A DNA stretch of 49,829 nt from Roseovarius litoreus. Its GTDB lineage: Bacteria > Pseudomonadota > Alphaproteobacteria > Rhodobacterales > Rhodobacteraceae. Every line of letters begins with the position of its first letter. The stretch's first letter is position 1. A program made the position numbers and the translations under genes. Under the pieces are notes generated by a model that was not told where the DNA came from, ran no database searches, and saw nothing but the letters and a program-made list of their open reading frames with translations. The DNA lies in the NCBI RefSeq assembly GCF_900142765.1, contig NZ_FRCB01000013.1, positions 1-49,829 of the forward strand, written 5' to 3'. Positions 34,316 to 43,951 of this stretch are shown here, piece after piece.

Positions 34316-34341
34316 GGACCGGTCTTGGAAAAGACCGGTCC
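34316..34341. terminator. Stem-loop between convergent genes
   Basis: GGACCGGTCTT (34316-34326) and AAGACCGGTCC (34331-34341) pair perfectly with a GGAA loop, 25 bases after the GST stop and 36 before the stop of the opposing gene. Lacking T runs, it would act on either strand as a weak terminator. Next to it CTGGCCAGTCAGA is directly repeated (34355-34367, 34370-34382). Confidence 0.55.
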
Positions 34342-34377
34342 GGACTGTGAGAAGCTGGCCAGTCAGACTCTGGCCAG

Positions 34378-35061
34378 TCAGAAATTGTAGCTGATACCGA
34401 AATTCACCGCATGGGTGACAAGCTCGACACTGGCCTTGCCGGCGAGCTGTCCGGGGGCCGGGTCGATGGTGATGTCGTTGTCGGACCATGTGACCTGGTA
34501 TTCGCTGAACAGCGCCCAATTTTCGTTGAGCTCGTATTTCAGACCCGCCAGGCCGCGCAGCGCGAGGCCGGTGGTTTCGTAGCCGAAGGTGCGCACCGGC
34601 GAGCCGATGACCTGCGCGTCCACATGAGGGATCGCCACACCGACCCCGCCGCCCACGTAAGGCGTGAAGCGCGGGGTCTTGGCGAAGGCGCCGGGCCAGC
34701 GCTTCATCACGTTGGCGGTGATGATGTTGTGACCGTCGGACAATTCGAACCGGCTGAGCCCCAGGGCGGCAAGATCGCCGGAGGAGGCATAGGCCTTGGC
34801 ATGGGTGCCTTCGAGGCCGAAGCCGATATTGTTGTCCATCCACCAGATGGCGCGGCCGCCGTAGTAGAAGGGGTTTTCCAGAGGCTTGCCGGCCCAGTCG
34901 ACAGACCGGCTGATCGGGGCGCCACCGGGCAGGGTGCCGCTGAGGGTGCTGTTGTCGACGCTTTGGATGCCCACATAGAGGCTGAGTTCCATTTCGGCGG
35001 CAGCGGGCGTGGCCAGAGCCGCTACGGCCACCAAGCCCAATGAGGCGAGACTGTTTTTCAT
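34378..35061 (-). CDS. Outer-membrane beta-barrel protein (OmpW or lipid A-modifying type)
   Basis: A 227-residue protein with a signal peptide at 1-22 (LASLGLVAVAALATPAAA) and an alternating hydrophobic pattern of about eight beta strands. It ends in ...VNFGISYNF, the C-terminal aromatic signature for BAM assembly. Segments such as TPYVGGGVGVAIPHVDAQVIG and ALRGLAGLKYELNENWALF are typical of small eight-stranded barrels, including OmpW-like proteins and rhizobial lipid A oxidase (LpxQ)-like proteins; I cannot choose between them. The ATG at 35061 has GAAAGA upstream. Divergent from petA. Confidence 0.8.
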   Translation of the reverse strand: MKNSLASLGLVAVAALATPAAAEMELSLYVGIQSVDNSTLSGTLPGGAPISRSVDWAGKPLENPFYYGGRAIWWMDNNIGFGLEGTHAKAYASSGDLAALGLSRFELSDGHNIITANVMKRWPGAFAKTPRFTPYVGGGVGVAIPHVDAQVIGSPVRTFGYETTGLALRGLAGLKYELNENWALFSEYQVTWSDNDITIDPAPGQLAGKASVELVTHAVNFGISYNF

Positions 35062-35287
35062 GCTGAAGTCTTTCAAATCCGCAATATCTGCGACAAGGTC
35101 CTAAACCTTTAATGACAAGGTCTCAAGCGCGACACTTCCGCGCCCCGTTCAAATCGGCGGCATTGCGCACTGGACGACCCCTGCACACCCGGCTAAATAG
35201 CGTTCCAAACATGCCCCGGGACTCCGGCCGTGGATTCCGTGGATCGGGTCGGGGCACGTCATCGGCTTTGAAAATGGAGTAGACCCT

Positions 35288-35866
35288 GTGTCCCACGTAG
35301 AAGACCACGAAGGCACCCGCAGAGACTTCCTCTACTACGCTACCGCAGGCGCGGGGGCAGTGACCGCCGGGGCCGCGATCTGGCCCCTGGTCGACCAGAT
35401 GAATCCCTCGGCGGATGTGCAGGCCCTGAGCTCGATCCGGGTGGATATCTCGGGCGTTGCGGAAGGATCGCAGATCACCGTCAAATGGCTCGGCAAACCG
35501 GTGTTCATCCGCCGCCGCACCCCTGCGGAAATCGAGGATGCACGCTCGGTCGATGTTGCCGATCTTCCCGATGGGATCGCACGCAACAACAACCTGAGCG
35601 GAGACGTTCCGGCGACAGATGAAAACCGCGCGATGGACGAAGCGGGCGAGTGGCTGGTGCAGATGGGTGTCTGCACGCATCTTGGCTGCGTGCCGATGGG
35701 CAATGCCGGCGACTACGCTGTCGAGGGTGGCATCGGTGGCTGGTTCTGCCCCTGCCATGGCTCGCATTACGATACCTCGGGCCGTATTCGCAAAGGCCCC
35801 GCGCCGGAAAACCTTCCGGTGCCCGTCGCAGAATTCGTCGACGAGTCGACGATCAAACTGGGATAA
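35288..35866 (+). CDS. petA: Ubiquinol-cytochrome c reductase Rieske iron-sulfur subunit
   Basis: A 192-residue subunit of the bc1 complex carrying the 2Fe-2S cluster that accepts electrons from ubiquinol. A twin-arginine-type N-terminus ([16 protein letters not shown]) gives the membrane anchor at about 16-36. Cluster ligands are Cys129 and His131 (CTHLGC) and Cys154 and His157 (CPCHGSHYD), with the disulfide Cys134-Cys156. Start is GTG at 35288 with GGAG upstream. First gene of petABC, 12 bases before petB. Confidence 0.97.
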   Translation: MSHVEDHEGTRRDFLYYATAGAGAVTAGAAIWPLVDQMNPSADVQALSSIRVDISGVAEGSQITVKWLGKPVFIRRRTPAEIEDARSVDVADLPDGIARNNNLSGDVPATDENRAMDEAGEWLVQMGVCTHLGCVPMGNAGDYAVEGGIGGWFCPCHGSHYDTSGRIRKGPAPENLPVPVAEFVDESTIKLG

Positions 35867-35878
35867 GGAAACGCGCTC

Positions 35879-37225
35879 ATGTCCGGAATTCCGCACGATC
35901 ATTACGAACCGCAATCAAATGGTGCCAAGTGGCTGCATCGGCGTCTGCCGATCGTCGGCCTCATGTATGACACCCTGATGCTGCCGACCCCCAAGAACCT
36001 CAACTGGATGTGGATCTGGGGTATCGTCCTGACCTTCTGTCTCGTGCTGCAGATCGTGACCGGCATCGTGCTGGTGATGCATTACACGCCGCATGTCGAC
36101 ATGGCCTTCGCGTCGGTCGAACATATCATGCGCAACGTGAATGGCGGCCATATGATCCGCTATCTGCATATGAATGGCGCATCGCTGTTCTTCTTCGCGG
36201 TCTATCTGCATATCTTCCGCGGCCTCTATTACGGCTCGTACAAGGCGCCGCGCGAGGTGACGTGGATCATCGGCATGCTGATCTACCTGCTGATGATGGG
36301 CACGGCGTTCATGGGCTACGTTCTGCCCTGGGGTCAGATGTCGTTCTGGGGCGCCACGGTGATTACCGGCCTCTTCGGCGCGATTCCCTTCATCGGTGAG
36401 CCGATCCAGACCTGGCTTCTGGGCGGACCGGCGGTGGACAACGCGACGCTGACGCGCTTCTTCTCGCTGCATTACCTGCTGCCCTTCGTGATCGCGGCGC
36501 TGGTCGCGGTGCATATCTGGGCCTTCCACACCACGGGCAACAACAACCCGACCGGTGTAGAGGTGCGTCGCGGATCGAAGGCCGAGGCCGAGAAGGACAC
36601 GGTGCCGTTCTGGCCCTATTTCGTGATCAAGGACCTGTTCGCGCTGGCCCTGATCATGGTGATCTTCTTTGCCGTCGTCGGCTTCATGCCCAACTATCTC
36701 GGCCACCCCGACAACTATGTCGAGGCGAACCCGCTGGTCACCCCGTCGCATATCGTGCCCGAATGGTACTTCCTGCCGTTCTACGCGATCCTGCGCGCCT
36801 TCGACGACACGGTGTGGATCGTGCAGCTGGCGGGCTTCCTGACCGGTGGCATCATCGACGCGAAGTTCTTCGGTGTTCTGGCGATGTTCGGCGCGATCGT
36901 GGTGATGGCGCTGGCGCCGTGGCTCGATACGTCGAGCGTGCGGTCGGGCCGGTATCGTCCGATGTTCAAGTGGTGGTTCGCGCTGCTGGTCGTCGACTTC
37001 ATGGTGCTGATGTGGGTCGGTGCGATGCCTGCCGAAGGTATCTATCCGGTGATCGCGCTGATCGGCTCGGCCTATTGGTTCGCCTACTTCCTGATCATCC
37101 TGCCGCTTCTGGGCGTGATCGAGAAGCCGCTGGCGCAGCCTGACACGATCGAGGCCGATTTCGACGCCCATTACCCCAAGAAAGCGGGCGATGCGGGCCA
37201 AGCTGCCGCTGCGCCGGCTGAATAA
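35879..37225 (+). CDS. petB: Cytochrome b of the bc1 complex
   Basis: A 448-residue, unsplit cytochrome b with eight transmembrane helices and two bis-His hemes. [20 protein letters not shown] marks the Qo cd-helix region and PEWY is at 294-297 ([16 protein letters not shown]). The full-length fused form is the alphaproteobacterial/mitochondrial type. A 16-residue Ala/Pro-rich tail follows the last helix. Tightly packed between petA and petC. Confidence 0.98.
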   Translation: MSGIPHDHYEPQSNGAKWLHRRLPIVGLMYDTLMLPTPKNLNWMWIWGIVLTFCLVLQIVTGIVLVMHYTPHVDMAFASVEHIMRNVNGGHMIRYLHMNGASLFFFAVYLHIFRGLYYGSYKAPREVTWIIGMLIYLLMMGTAFMGYVLPWGQMSFWGATVITGLFGAIPFIGEPIQTWLLGGPAVDNATLTRFFSLHYLLPFVIAALVAVHIWAFHTTGNNNPTGVEVRRGSKAEAEKDTVPFWPYFVIKDLFALALIMVIFFAVVGFMPNYLGHPDNYVEANPLVTPSHIVPEWYFLPFYAILRAFDDTVWIVQLAGFLTGGIIDAKFFGVLAMFGAIVVMALAPWLDTSSVRSGRYRPMFKWWFALLVVDFMVLMWVGAMPAEGIYPVIALIGSAYWFAYFLIILPLLGVIEKPLAQPDTIEADFDAHYPKKAGDAGQAAAAPAE

Positions 37226-37241
37226 GAAAGGATACGGGATC

Positions 37242-38030
37242 ATGTTCAAGAAACTCGCGATTTCCGCAGTTGCCGCCCTGACCCTTTCCGCCGGGGGCGC
37301 GATGGCTGCCGGCGCTGCGGGCCATGTCGAGGATGTGGACTTTTCGTTCGAAGGACCGTTCGGCACGTTCGATCAGAACCAGCTGCAGCGTGGACTGAAA
37401 GTCTATACCCAGGTCTGCGCGGCCTGCCACGGCATGCAGTACGTGCCGTTCCGCACGCTGTCGGATGAGGGTGGACCGCAACTTCCTGCGGACCAGATGC
37501 GCGCCTATGCCGCGCAGTACGAGGTGTATGATGCGGAGATCGACGATTTCCGCGCCGCGCTCCCGACGGATCACTTCCCGATGTCGGCACTGGAAAATGC
37601 GCCTGACCTCAGCATGATGGCGAAGGCGCGCGCCGGTTTCCACGGGCCGTACGGCACCGGGATGGCGCAGCTGTTCAAAGGTATGGGCGGCCCGGAATAC
37701 ATCTATTCGCTGCTGACCGGCTATACCGGCGAGACCAAGGAAGAGGCGGGAACGACGCTCTATGAGAACAAGGCGTTCCCCGGTGGCTGGATTGCCATGG
37801 CGCCGCCGCTTTACGGTGAGGATGTCGAGTTCGACGACGGGCATATCAACACCATCGAAAGCCAGTCCGAGGATGTGTCGGCCTTCCTGATGTGGGCCGC
37901 GGAGCCGAAGATGATGGCGCGCAAGCAGGCGGGCCTGACCGGTGTGATCTTCCTGACGGTGCTGACGGTGTTGCTGTACCTGACGAACAAGCGCATCTGG
38001 GCGCCGATCAAGCGCAAGGACGTTGCCTGA
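37242..38030 (+). CDS. petC: Cytochrome c1
   Basis: A 262-residue heme c protein with a signal peptide at 1-23 ([19 protein letters not shown]). The heme site CAACH is at 59-63, the Met ligand at 186 (GWIAMAPPL) and a C-terminal membrane anchor at about 230-250 ([20 protein letters not shown]). AAAGGA precedes the ATG. It passes electrons from the Rieske protein to cytochrome c. Last gene of the operon; a strong intrinsic terminator follows 30 bases later. Confidence 0.97.
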   Translation: MFKKLAISAVAALTLSAGGAMAAGAAGHVEDVDFSFEGPFGTFDQNQLQRGLKVYTQVCAACHGMQYVPFRTLSDEGGPQLPADQMRAYAAQYEVYDAEIDDFRAALPTDHFPMSALENAPDLSMMAKARAGFHGPYGTGMAQLFKGMGGPEYIYSLLTGYTGETKEEAGTTLYENKAFPGGWIAMAPPLYGEDVEFDDGHINTIESQSEDVSAFLMWAAEPKMMARKQAGLTGVIFLTVLTVLLYLTNKRIWAPIKRKDVA

Positions 38031-38060
38031 TCCGGGCAATGCGACAGAGTGACATGACGA

Positions 38061-38089
38061 AAAACCCCGTCCATTGGACGGGGTTTTTT
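38061..38089 (+). terminator. Rho-independent terminator of petABC
   Basis: AAAACCCCGTCC (38061-38072) and GGACGGGGTTTT (38076-38087) form a perfect 12-base stem with a 3-base loop, ending in a run of six T. It lies 30 bases after the petC stop and is the clearest intrinsic terminator in the window. Confidence 0.95.
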
Positions 38090-38135
38090 GCTGCGCGGCG
38101 CATGGGAACTGACGGTGGCGCGAGAGCTCGAAAGG

Positions 38136-38227
38136 CCGTTCGAACGGTCTTGGGCACGCAATTTCGAAATTGCGTGCGGCACCCCTTGTGGCCGGGTGCC
38201 TGCGCCAAGGCGTTTCGAAACGCCTTG
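38136..38227. repeat. Cluster of perfect palindromes centred on TTCGAA
   Basis: Three perfect palindromes lie in under 100 bases: CCGTTCGAACGG (38136-38147), a 24-base one with left arm GCACGCAATTTC (38154-38177), and a 22-base one with left arm CAAGGCGTTTC (38206-38227). All have TTCGAA at the centre. Between the last two sits GGCACCC (38178-38184) facing GGGTGCC (38194-38200). The region is non-coding, between the petABC terminator and the 3' end of a LacI-family gene. Confidence 0.8.
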
Positions 38228-38245
38228 CGCTGACGGCCCGGTTGG

Positions 38246-39271
38246 TCAGTCGCGGCGCAGGGTGTCGCCTTCGGTGATCGTGGGTTCCAGCGCGATGCGC
38301 ACCGGCGCGCTGTTGGTCGGGTCATCGACCCGGGCCGCGATGATCTGGGCGGCGCGGCGGCCGATTTCCTGACGGCAGGCATCCATCGTCGCCAGCTCGC
38401 GCGGCAATCCCTTGAGCAGGTTAAGCCCGTTGAACCCGGCCAGCCCGATCTGACCCGGGATATCGACGCCCTGTCCGATCAGGTGCATCAGCCCGCCCGC
38501 GCCGATCATGTCGTTCGAGTAATAGATGAAATCCAGATCGGGTGTCCGCGTCAGCAGCGCCTCGGTCAATTCGCGGCCCTTCACGAGCGCCGAGCCGCCG
38601 GAATAGAATTCCTGATCGGCCATCTCGATCCCGGCCTTGGCCAGAGCCTCGGTGAAGCCCTCGAAGCGTTTGCGGGCGCGATGATCGAGCGGCATCTTGG
38701 TGCCGACGAAGCCGATCCGCTTGTATCCGGCGCGGATGATTTCCTGCGCCATCTGCTGACCGGCGCGGCGATGCGAAATGCCGACCACCGAATCCACCGG
38801 CGTGCCGTCGACATCCATGATCTCGACCACCGGAATCCCCGAGGCGCGCAACATGGCGCGGCTTGCGTCGGAATGTTCCAGCCCGGCGATGATGATGCCC
38901 GAAGGCCGCCAGGACAGCATCTCGTAGAGGACTTTCTCTTCTTTCTCGGGAAGATAATCGGTCAGGCCCACGACGGGCTGCAGATCGGTTTCCTCGAGCA
39001 CCTGGCTGATGCCGGTCATGACTTCGGGAAACACCATGTTGGACATCGACGGGATGATGACCGCCACGAGGTTGACCCGCTGGCTGGCCAATGCGCCCGC
39101 GATCTTGTTGGGCACATACCCAAGCCGCTTGGCCGCTTCGAGCACACGTTGGCGGGTGGCATCGGACACGTCGCCGCGATTGCGCAACACGCGGCTCACG
39201 GTCATTTCCGACACGCCGGATGCTTCGGATACATCACGCAAGGTCAGGGGGCGATGATCGGGCTTGGTCAC
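38246..39271 (-). CDS. LacI-family transcriptional regulator (gluconate GntR-like)
   Basis: A 341-residue repressor. The LacI helix-turn-helix is at about 9-33 (TLRDVSEASGVSEMTVSRVLRN) with the hinge helix at about 52-66 (PNKIAGALASQR), then a two-lobed periplasmic-binding-like sugar domain. It resembles the gluconate-responsive GntR of the LacI family. Start is GTG at 39269-39271 with AGGAAAAG upstream. A palindromic LacI-type operator lies 29 bases upstream of the start, suggesting autoregulation. No sugar genes are adjacent, so its targets lie elsewhere. Confidence 0.92.
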   Translation of the reverse strand: MTKPDHRPLTLRDVSEASGVSEMTVSRVLRNRGDVSDATRQRVLEAAKRLGYVPNKIAGALASQRVNLVAVIIPSMSNMVFPEVMTGISQVLEETDLQPVVGLTDYLPEKEEKVLYEMLSWRPSGIIIAGLEHSDASRAMLRASGIPVVEIMDVDGTPVDSVVGISHRRAGQQMAQEIIRAGYKRIGFVGTKMPLDHRARKRFEGFTEALAKAGIEMADQEFYSGGSALVKGRELTEALLTRTPDLDFIYYSNDMIGAGGLMHLIGQGVDIPGQIGLAGFNGLNLLKGLPRELATMDACRQEIGRRAAQIIAARVDDPTNSAPVRIALEPTITEGDTLRRD

Positions 39272-39299
39272 GTGTCTTTTCCTGAGGGTCTTTTGTCTA

Positions 39300-39315
39300 G
39301 TGTTACCGCGAACAC
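39300..39315. promoter_or_regulatory. LacI-type operator upstream of the LacI-family gene
   Basis: GTGTTACCGCGAACAC has inverted GTGTT/AACAC arms and a CG-containing centre, close to the TGTTACC-GGTAACA consensus known for GntR-type LacI-family repressors. It lies in the 5' region of the LacI gene, so autorepression is inferred. Confidence 0.6.
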
Positions 39316-39394
39316 AGAGACGGGATCAAGCGCGACGCGCAGGCGCAATCTGACGATGACAAAGCTGCACAGGCGCGTTAAACGAGGCCCCGAC

Positions 39395-39471
39395 GGCCCC
39401 GTGGCTCAACTGGATAGAGCAGCCCCCTCCTAAGGGGCAGGTTGCAGGTTCGAATCCTGCCGGGGTCACCA
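39395..39471 (+). tRNA. tRNA-Arg (CCU)
   Basis: A 77-base cloverleaf with encoded CCA. The acceptor stem pairs GGCCCCG with CGGGGTC (one G-U). The D arm has GGCTCAACTGGATAGAGC, the anticodon arm GCCCC-CTCCTAA-GGGGC reads anticodon CCT, and the T arm is GCAGGTTCGAATCCTGC. It decodes the rare codon AGG. Confidence 0.97.
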
Positions 39472-39675
39472 GAGCCAAATCACCCTATCCAAAAGCATCG
39501 CGGCGGCGGGCGCGCTTAGATGGCGCGGGCGCCAGATTTATACCAGGTGATAAAAGACAAGGTGGTTTGATCAAAAAAGCTTGCATTCGAAAGGCATTCA
39601 AATAGGCCCGCGAAGCCGCCCGTATCAGTGACATGTTTGAAGAGGATCGATCAGAGCCGCCTGAGGGGACATTAC

Positions 39676-40188
39676 ATGGCGCGACTGTTTCATGACCTGA
39701 TTTGGGTCTTTCGTTGCGACCTGCAGTCAAGCGCAAATGATTTGCGTCTGACGCTGCTTCCAGCCTTGGTCGCCATGCTTGTTCTGGTCCTGGGCGGGGG
39801 CGCTTTGCTTCTGGCGTTCGAAAATGAATTCGTTCGAGGATACGCGTTTGTTCACGGACAGGATGACGACGAGGCCCGGGCAACCATCGAATTGAGATAT
39901 TACAGGGCGTTGGTGGGCTTGGGCGCTCTTGCGGTCTGCCTTGTCGTGAACAGGTATTATTTCTCGGTTCTCAGCCTGTTGGCCTTGCTCGTGACGATCA
40001 GTGTGATGTCGGACTATTCTTCTTCCATTCAGGTTCAGTACAGCGAAAGCCGCTTTGAAGAATATCTCCAGCGATACGGTGTCGAGGTTTGGGCCGTATC
40101 GGTGGTGATGCGACTGTCGTTTCTGGGGCTGTTGCTGTGGGCGGCCAAAGATGTGCGGGCCTATCACCTGTCCCGCCCCCGCTGGTGA
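39676..40188 (+). CDS. Conserved-type membrane protein of unknown function
   Basis: A 170-residue protein with four hydrophobic segments (about 26-50, 78-92, 93-110, 135-155) separated by a charged loop (HGQDDDEARATIELRYY) and a polar loop (DYSSSIQVQYSESRFEEYLQRYG). I do not recognise the family. GAGGGGA lies 6 bases before the ATG at 39676; an upstream in-frame ATG at 39628 lacks such a site. The sequence between tRNA-Arg and this gene (39472-39675) is AT-richer than its surroundings. It ends convergently with the Kef-type gene. Confidence 0.75.
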   Translation: MARLFHDLIWVFRCDLQSSANDLRLTLLPALVAMLVLVLGGGALLLAFENEFVRGYAFVHGQDDDEARATIELRYYRALVGLGALAVCLVVNRYYFSVLSLLALLVTISVMSDYSSSIQVQYSESRFEEYLQRYGVEVWAVSVVMRLSFLGLLLWAAKDVRAYHLSRPRW

Positions 40189-40280
40189 CTGCCGGCCCCC
40201 CGCAGTCGTGAGGCGGATGGCCGGTCAAGGTCACCGGGGCCGGGGTGATCGGGGCGGGCATGTCGCAGGATGCGGCTGCG

Positions 40281-41831
40281 TCATCCCTTGCTGGCCATCG
40301 CTTCGGCGGTTTGTTCGGCCAGGTTGATCCCGGCCTGGTTCATCGTGAGATAGGTGTAATCGGCCCCGGCTGCGCGGATCCGCTCCTGATGGGCCTCGTG
40401 CAGGGCATGTGCCACGATCGGGCCGGTGAAGCCGCGTTGGCGCAGTGATCGGGCGGCGATCAGTTTCGCCTCGAGATCGTCCATGGCAAGGATCGCGGCC
40501 TTGATCTGACCCAGAGAGCAGCTGCGCCAGAAATTGCTGTCTTCGGCATCGGCGAACATCACGTTGCGCCCGGCGTCGCGATGGGCCTGCGCCTTGTAGG
40601 TGTCGGCATCCAGCCCGAGCGGCTTGAAACCCTGTTCCGTCATCTCACGGTAGGCGGCGCTGCCGGTGCGGCCCATTCCGAAGATCAGAACATCCGCGTC
40701 GCCCATGTTCTTGGGCTGCTCGTCGGGGTGGATGGTGTCCCGCTCATAGCGGCGCAGCTGGGTTTCGTAGCGTTCATAGAGCGGATGGGCATAGCGGTTG
40801 AGGGGGGCCGAGATCACGAAGGAGATCGACACGGCGATGGCCAGGGGCACGAGGTATTCGGGCAGCACGCCGGCCGCGACGATCAGGCCGAATTCGGAAT
40901 AGGCGGTGAGGCTGAGGGCGCTGAGAAAGGCGCTGCGGGCCCGCAGCTTGAAGGCCACCAGCAGGGCGAAGAACAGCGCGCCCTTGAGCGCCAGCGCGAT
41001 GCCGGCGGCAATGGCGAACACCATCGCGCCCCAGTCGGGCAGGCCGGTCAGGCCGATCTGCAGGAAGAAGCCGACGAGAAAGATCTCCTTGAGCGACCAG
41101 AGCGAGGCGCCCAGTTCCTTGGCGCGGGGATGGGTGGACAAGAGCACGCCCATCACCAGAGCGCCGATTTCCGACGAGAGGCCCATCGCCTGAAAGCCCA
41201 TGCCGCCGATCACCAGCGATAGCAGCATCCCCATCAGCACCAGCAATTCGTCATGCCCGGCGATGTCCAGAAGCCGGTGCAACACGGGGCGCAACAGCGG
41301 CAGGCCGAACAGCATGAGCGCCCAGATATTGGGGGTCTGCCCGGACCAGATCGCCAGCACCGCAAGCGCGATGATGTCCTGAACGATCAGGATGCCGATG
41401 GCCGTCCGGCCATGAAACGCGCCCAGTTCCCGCTTGGTTTCAAGGAGTTTCGCAGCCAGCACGGTGGAGGAAAACGACAGGGCGATGGCCATGAGAAGGG
41501 CTGTGTTCCAGTCCAGCCCCATGAGAAATTTCAGCCCCGGCATGAACAGCAGGACAGACAGGGCGAAATGGACCAGCGCGCCGCCCACGACCTGTGGCTG
41601 GGCGATCTGGCCGATCTTGAGCTTCAGGCCGACGGTGAAGAGCAGCATCAGCACGCCGAGATGGGCGACATGCTCGAGCGTCTTGCCGGTATAGGTCGGC
41701 ACGCCCAGAAGCGGCGAGCACAGGTTGATGGCGAAACCTGCCGCCAGAAACCCGACAAGCGGCGGCAAGCCGATCTGGCGCACGGCGAGACCGAAAACGA
41801 ATGCAAAACTGATGGTAATGACTTCGAACAT
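40281..41831 (-). CDS. Kef/YbaL-type cation:proton antiporter with NAD-binding domain
   Basis: A 516-residue membrane protein. Residues 1-345 or so form the CPA2 sodium/proton exchanger fold (QIGLPPLVGFLAAGFAINL; GRTAIGILIVQDIIALAVL; SEFGLIVAAGVLP). Residues about 380-500 are a TrkA-N/RCK Rossmann domain (DVLIFGMGRTGSAAYREM). It resembles E. coli YbaL/KefB but has no TrkA-C domain. Probable role is K+ or Na+ efflux gated by nucleotide. No Kef ancillary (KefF/G) gene is adjacent. Single gene, no clear operon partner. Confidence 0.92.
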   Translation of the reverse strand: MFEVITISFAFVFGLAVRQIGLPPLVGFLAAGFAINLCSPLLGVPTYTGKTLEHVAHLGVLMLLFTVGLKLKIGQIAQPQVVGGALVHFALSVLLFMPGLKFLMGLDWNTALLMAIALSFSSTVLAAKLLETKRELGAFHGRTAIGILIVQDIIALAVLAIWSGQTPNIWALMLFGLPLLRPVLHRLLDIAGHDELLVLMGMLLSLVIGGMGFQAMGLSSEIGALVMGVLLSTHPRAKELGASLWSLKEIFLVGFFLQIGLTGLPDWGAMVFAIAAGIALALKGALFFALLVAFKLRARSAFLSALSLTAYSEFGLIVAAGVLPEYLVPLAIAVSISFVISAPLNRYAHPLYERYETQLRRYERDTIHPDEQPKNMGDADVLIFGMGRTGSAAYREMTEQGFKPLGLDADTYKAQAHRDAGRNVMFADAEDSNFWRSCSLGQIKAAILAMDDLEAKLIAARSLRQRGFTGPIVAHALHEAHQERIRAAGADYTYLTMNQAGINLAEQTAEAMASKG

Positions 41832-41994
41832 GACGCAGACACCCTTTGGGCCGATATGGCCGTGATCTTACCCATTTTGCCTATCGCCCGTCACTGGTTT
41901 TGGGACAGATCTGCCTGCATGTTCAACGGAGATATGCCGGAAATTCTTAGGTGTGCAGAATCGGAGAGAGGAGCGGGGCAAGTGCGGGCCGGGG

Positions 41995-43344
41995 TCAGGG
42001 CCGGGACAGAAGGCTGCGGGCGGTGGTCTGACCGGAGAGGATCGCGCCATGGGCCGTGCCGAAATAGGTTTCCGAGCACGCCTCGCCCGCGAACCAGAGC
42101 TGCCCGTCCCAATCGGCGCCGGCAAGGGCACGGCGGGTCGCAGGGCCGGTGCCCACGGCATTGAAGCTGTAGCTGCCGAGCGCATGGCGATCCTGACCCC
42201 AGCGGGTGATCTGCGCGGCTTGAGGTGCGGGAAAGCGGCTGCCGAACATTGCGCGCAGCGCCTCGTGTGCGGCGGCGATGGTGTCACGGTCGCTCAGGCG
42301 TTCCACCGTTTGGGCGGGGTCGGCTGCGTTGAAGCCCAGAAGAACGGGCGCACGAAGCGCACGCGCCAGAGAGACCCATTCGCCCCAATGGCCCGCGCGC
42401 GGACCAAGCCAGCCGATCCAGTCCACATCCTCGGGCCAGTGGATGCGGTCGAAACGCAACCAGCATTTGTTCAAAAGCCCCATGCGCAGGGCGTCGATCG
42501 CTTTTTGCCGGCTGGAGGCGAGAGGGGTTGCAAAGCGCAGGCGGCCCGATTGCAGCACGCCGAGCGGCAGGGTGCAGATCACATGATCGGCGGTGATCCT
42601 GCTGCCGTCGGACAGCTCTATTGCGCCGGGCGCCATGCGGGTCACCTCGGTGGAGAGGCGGATATCGAGGCCCCGCGCCAGATGGGCGGTGATCTGGTCG
42701 AACCCGTCGGGAAAGAGCATGTCCGCGCCGCCGAATTCCTCGGCCTCCTGACCATACCAGGCCGAAAGCTGCTGCGCGGGGCTGCCGTATTCCTGTTCCA
42801 GCGTGCTGTTGACCAGATAGGTGACCAGCCGCCGCAGGCTGGCATCGGCGCGCTGCCAGTCGGGGGAGGCTTCGAGCGCCTGAGCCACCGAGAGATCGCG
42901 CGGCTGATTTTCGGCGGCGGCGAGGGCGCGGCGCAGAAGGGTTTCGGCGGGCCGCAGATCGGGGTCGATGGGCGCGCCATCGGGGCCGAGCAGGAGGCTG
43001 GCGTCGTAACTGGTGGCGACAAGGCGCGCGCCCGCGTCACGGGCCAGTTGGGTCAGGGGGTTGCCGCGTTGGCCGTGAATCCAGCTGGCGCCCAGATCCA
43101 TCGGAAGATCGGGCCAGAGGCGGGAGGTATGGATGCGCCCGCCGATGCGGGAGCGGGCTTCGAGCAGCGTCACGGACTGGCCTGCGTCGTGGAGGGCGCG
43201 GGCTGCCGACAGCCCTGACAGGCCCGCGCCGATCACGAGAATGCGGCGCGCGGTTTGTGAGAGGGCCTGCCTGCCTGTCAGGCCGGAGAGTGCCGTGGCG
43301 CCCAAGCCTGCAATCATCTGGCGTCTGTTGGGTGCTTGGGTCAT
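41995..43344 (-). CDS. TAT-exported FAD-dependent amine oxidase
   Basis: A 449-residue flavoprotein of the monoamine/polyamine oxidase family. It has a twin-arginine-like leader ([17 protein letters not shown]), the FAD dinucleotide motif GAGLSG at 39-44 with Glu62 ([11 protein letters not shown]), and the C-terminal FAD motif [19 protein letters not shown]. It would oxidise an amine to aldehyde, NH3 and H2O2 in the periplasm. Translation starts at ATG 43344, overlapping the upstream gene stop by four bases; the frame continues upstream without family similarity. Confidence 0.9.
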   Translation of the reverse strand: MTQAPNRRQMIAGLGATALSGLTGRQALSQTARRILVIGAGLSGLSAARALHDAGQSVTLLEARSRIGGRIHTSRLWPDLPMDLGASWIHGQRGNPLTQLARDAGARLVATSYDASLLLGPDGAPIDPDLRPAETLLRRALAAAENQPRDLSVAQALEASPDWQRADASLRRLVTYLVNSTLEQEYGSPAQQLSAWYGQEAEEFGGADMLFPDGFDQITAHLARGLDIRLSTEVTRMAPGAIELSDGSRITADHVICTLPLGVLQSGRLRFATPLASSRQKAIDALRMGLLNKCWLRFDRIHWPEDVDWIGWLGPRAGHWGEWVSLARALRAPVLLGFNAADPAQTVERLSDRDTIAAAHEALRAMFGSRFPAPQAAQITRWGQDRHALGSYSFNAVGTGPATRRALAGADWDGQLWFAGEACSETYFGTAHGAILSGQTTARSLLSRP

Positions 43345-43808
43345 GGCTGGGCGCGCGGGCATGTCATGGAGCTGTCGCAGGCAAGGGTCAGCCCTTGGAC
43401 CAGCGAGGCCACGGCTGGGGTCATCGCCTCGAGGTCGGCGGGGGCGAATGTGCACAGGTAGCGGGTGTGCAGGCGCAGGCGCGCGGTGATGTCGGTCTCC
43501 CAATCCGAGGGATTCAGCTCCATCACCTGTTCGGCGGTATAGAGCAGGTAATCCACATAGTTTTCATAGGCCGCGCGTTTGGCGGGATCGGTCAGGGTGC
43601 AGACATCTTGCGCCGCAAGCTCGGGCCGCTGGATCGAGATATTGAGAAACTCGCGGTAAATCTCGCGCGCGGCCTGTTCGCGGCTGGTGCGGTCATTGGC
43701 AGCGATCTGCCAGGGTACGAAGATGGCTGCCGCCAGTGCCGCTGCCGACATCACCAAAGCCCCTGCAGCCTGGATCGCCTGAGCGTGTCGTTCCAGCCAG
43801 CCCACCAT
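43341..43808 (-). CDS. Small protein with one N-terminal membrane helix
   Basis: A 155-residue protein with one hydrophobic segment (about 14-34, [19 protein letters not shown]) and a soluble helical domain ([39 protein letters not shown]). Cysteines at about 69, 118, 144 and 149 could form disulfides if the domain is periplasmic. No family is recognised with confidence; the pattern resembles small proteins that sense membrane state. It overlaps the amine oxidase start by four bases, so the two are translationally coupled and may work together. Confidence 0.75.
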   Translation of the reverse strand: MVGWLERHAQAIQAAGALVMSAAALAAAIFVPWQIAANDRTSREQAAREIYREFLNISIQRPELAAQDVCTLTDPAKRAAYENYVDYLLYTAEQVMELNPSDWETDITARLRLHTRYLCTFAPADLEAMTPAVASLVQGLTLACDSSMTCPRAQP

Positions 43809-43951
43809 GCCAAGTCCCGCTTACAAAACCATCACCACGGTTAGAGAAACCGAAACCGGGACAAATGCAATCGGGATCGTGAGCCATGCTGAGGCAGGCA
43901 CGCAACGGGCCGGGGGGCGGCCCCGGCCCAATGCCGTTTGCCCCGTGGGTC

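Noticed and set aside
35915..37366. Minus-strand open frame of 483 codons opposite petB
   Set aside because: His/Arg/Asp-rich shadow of cytochrome b, no recognisable fold.
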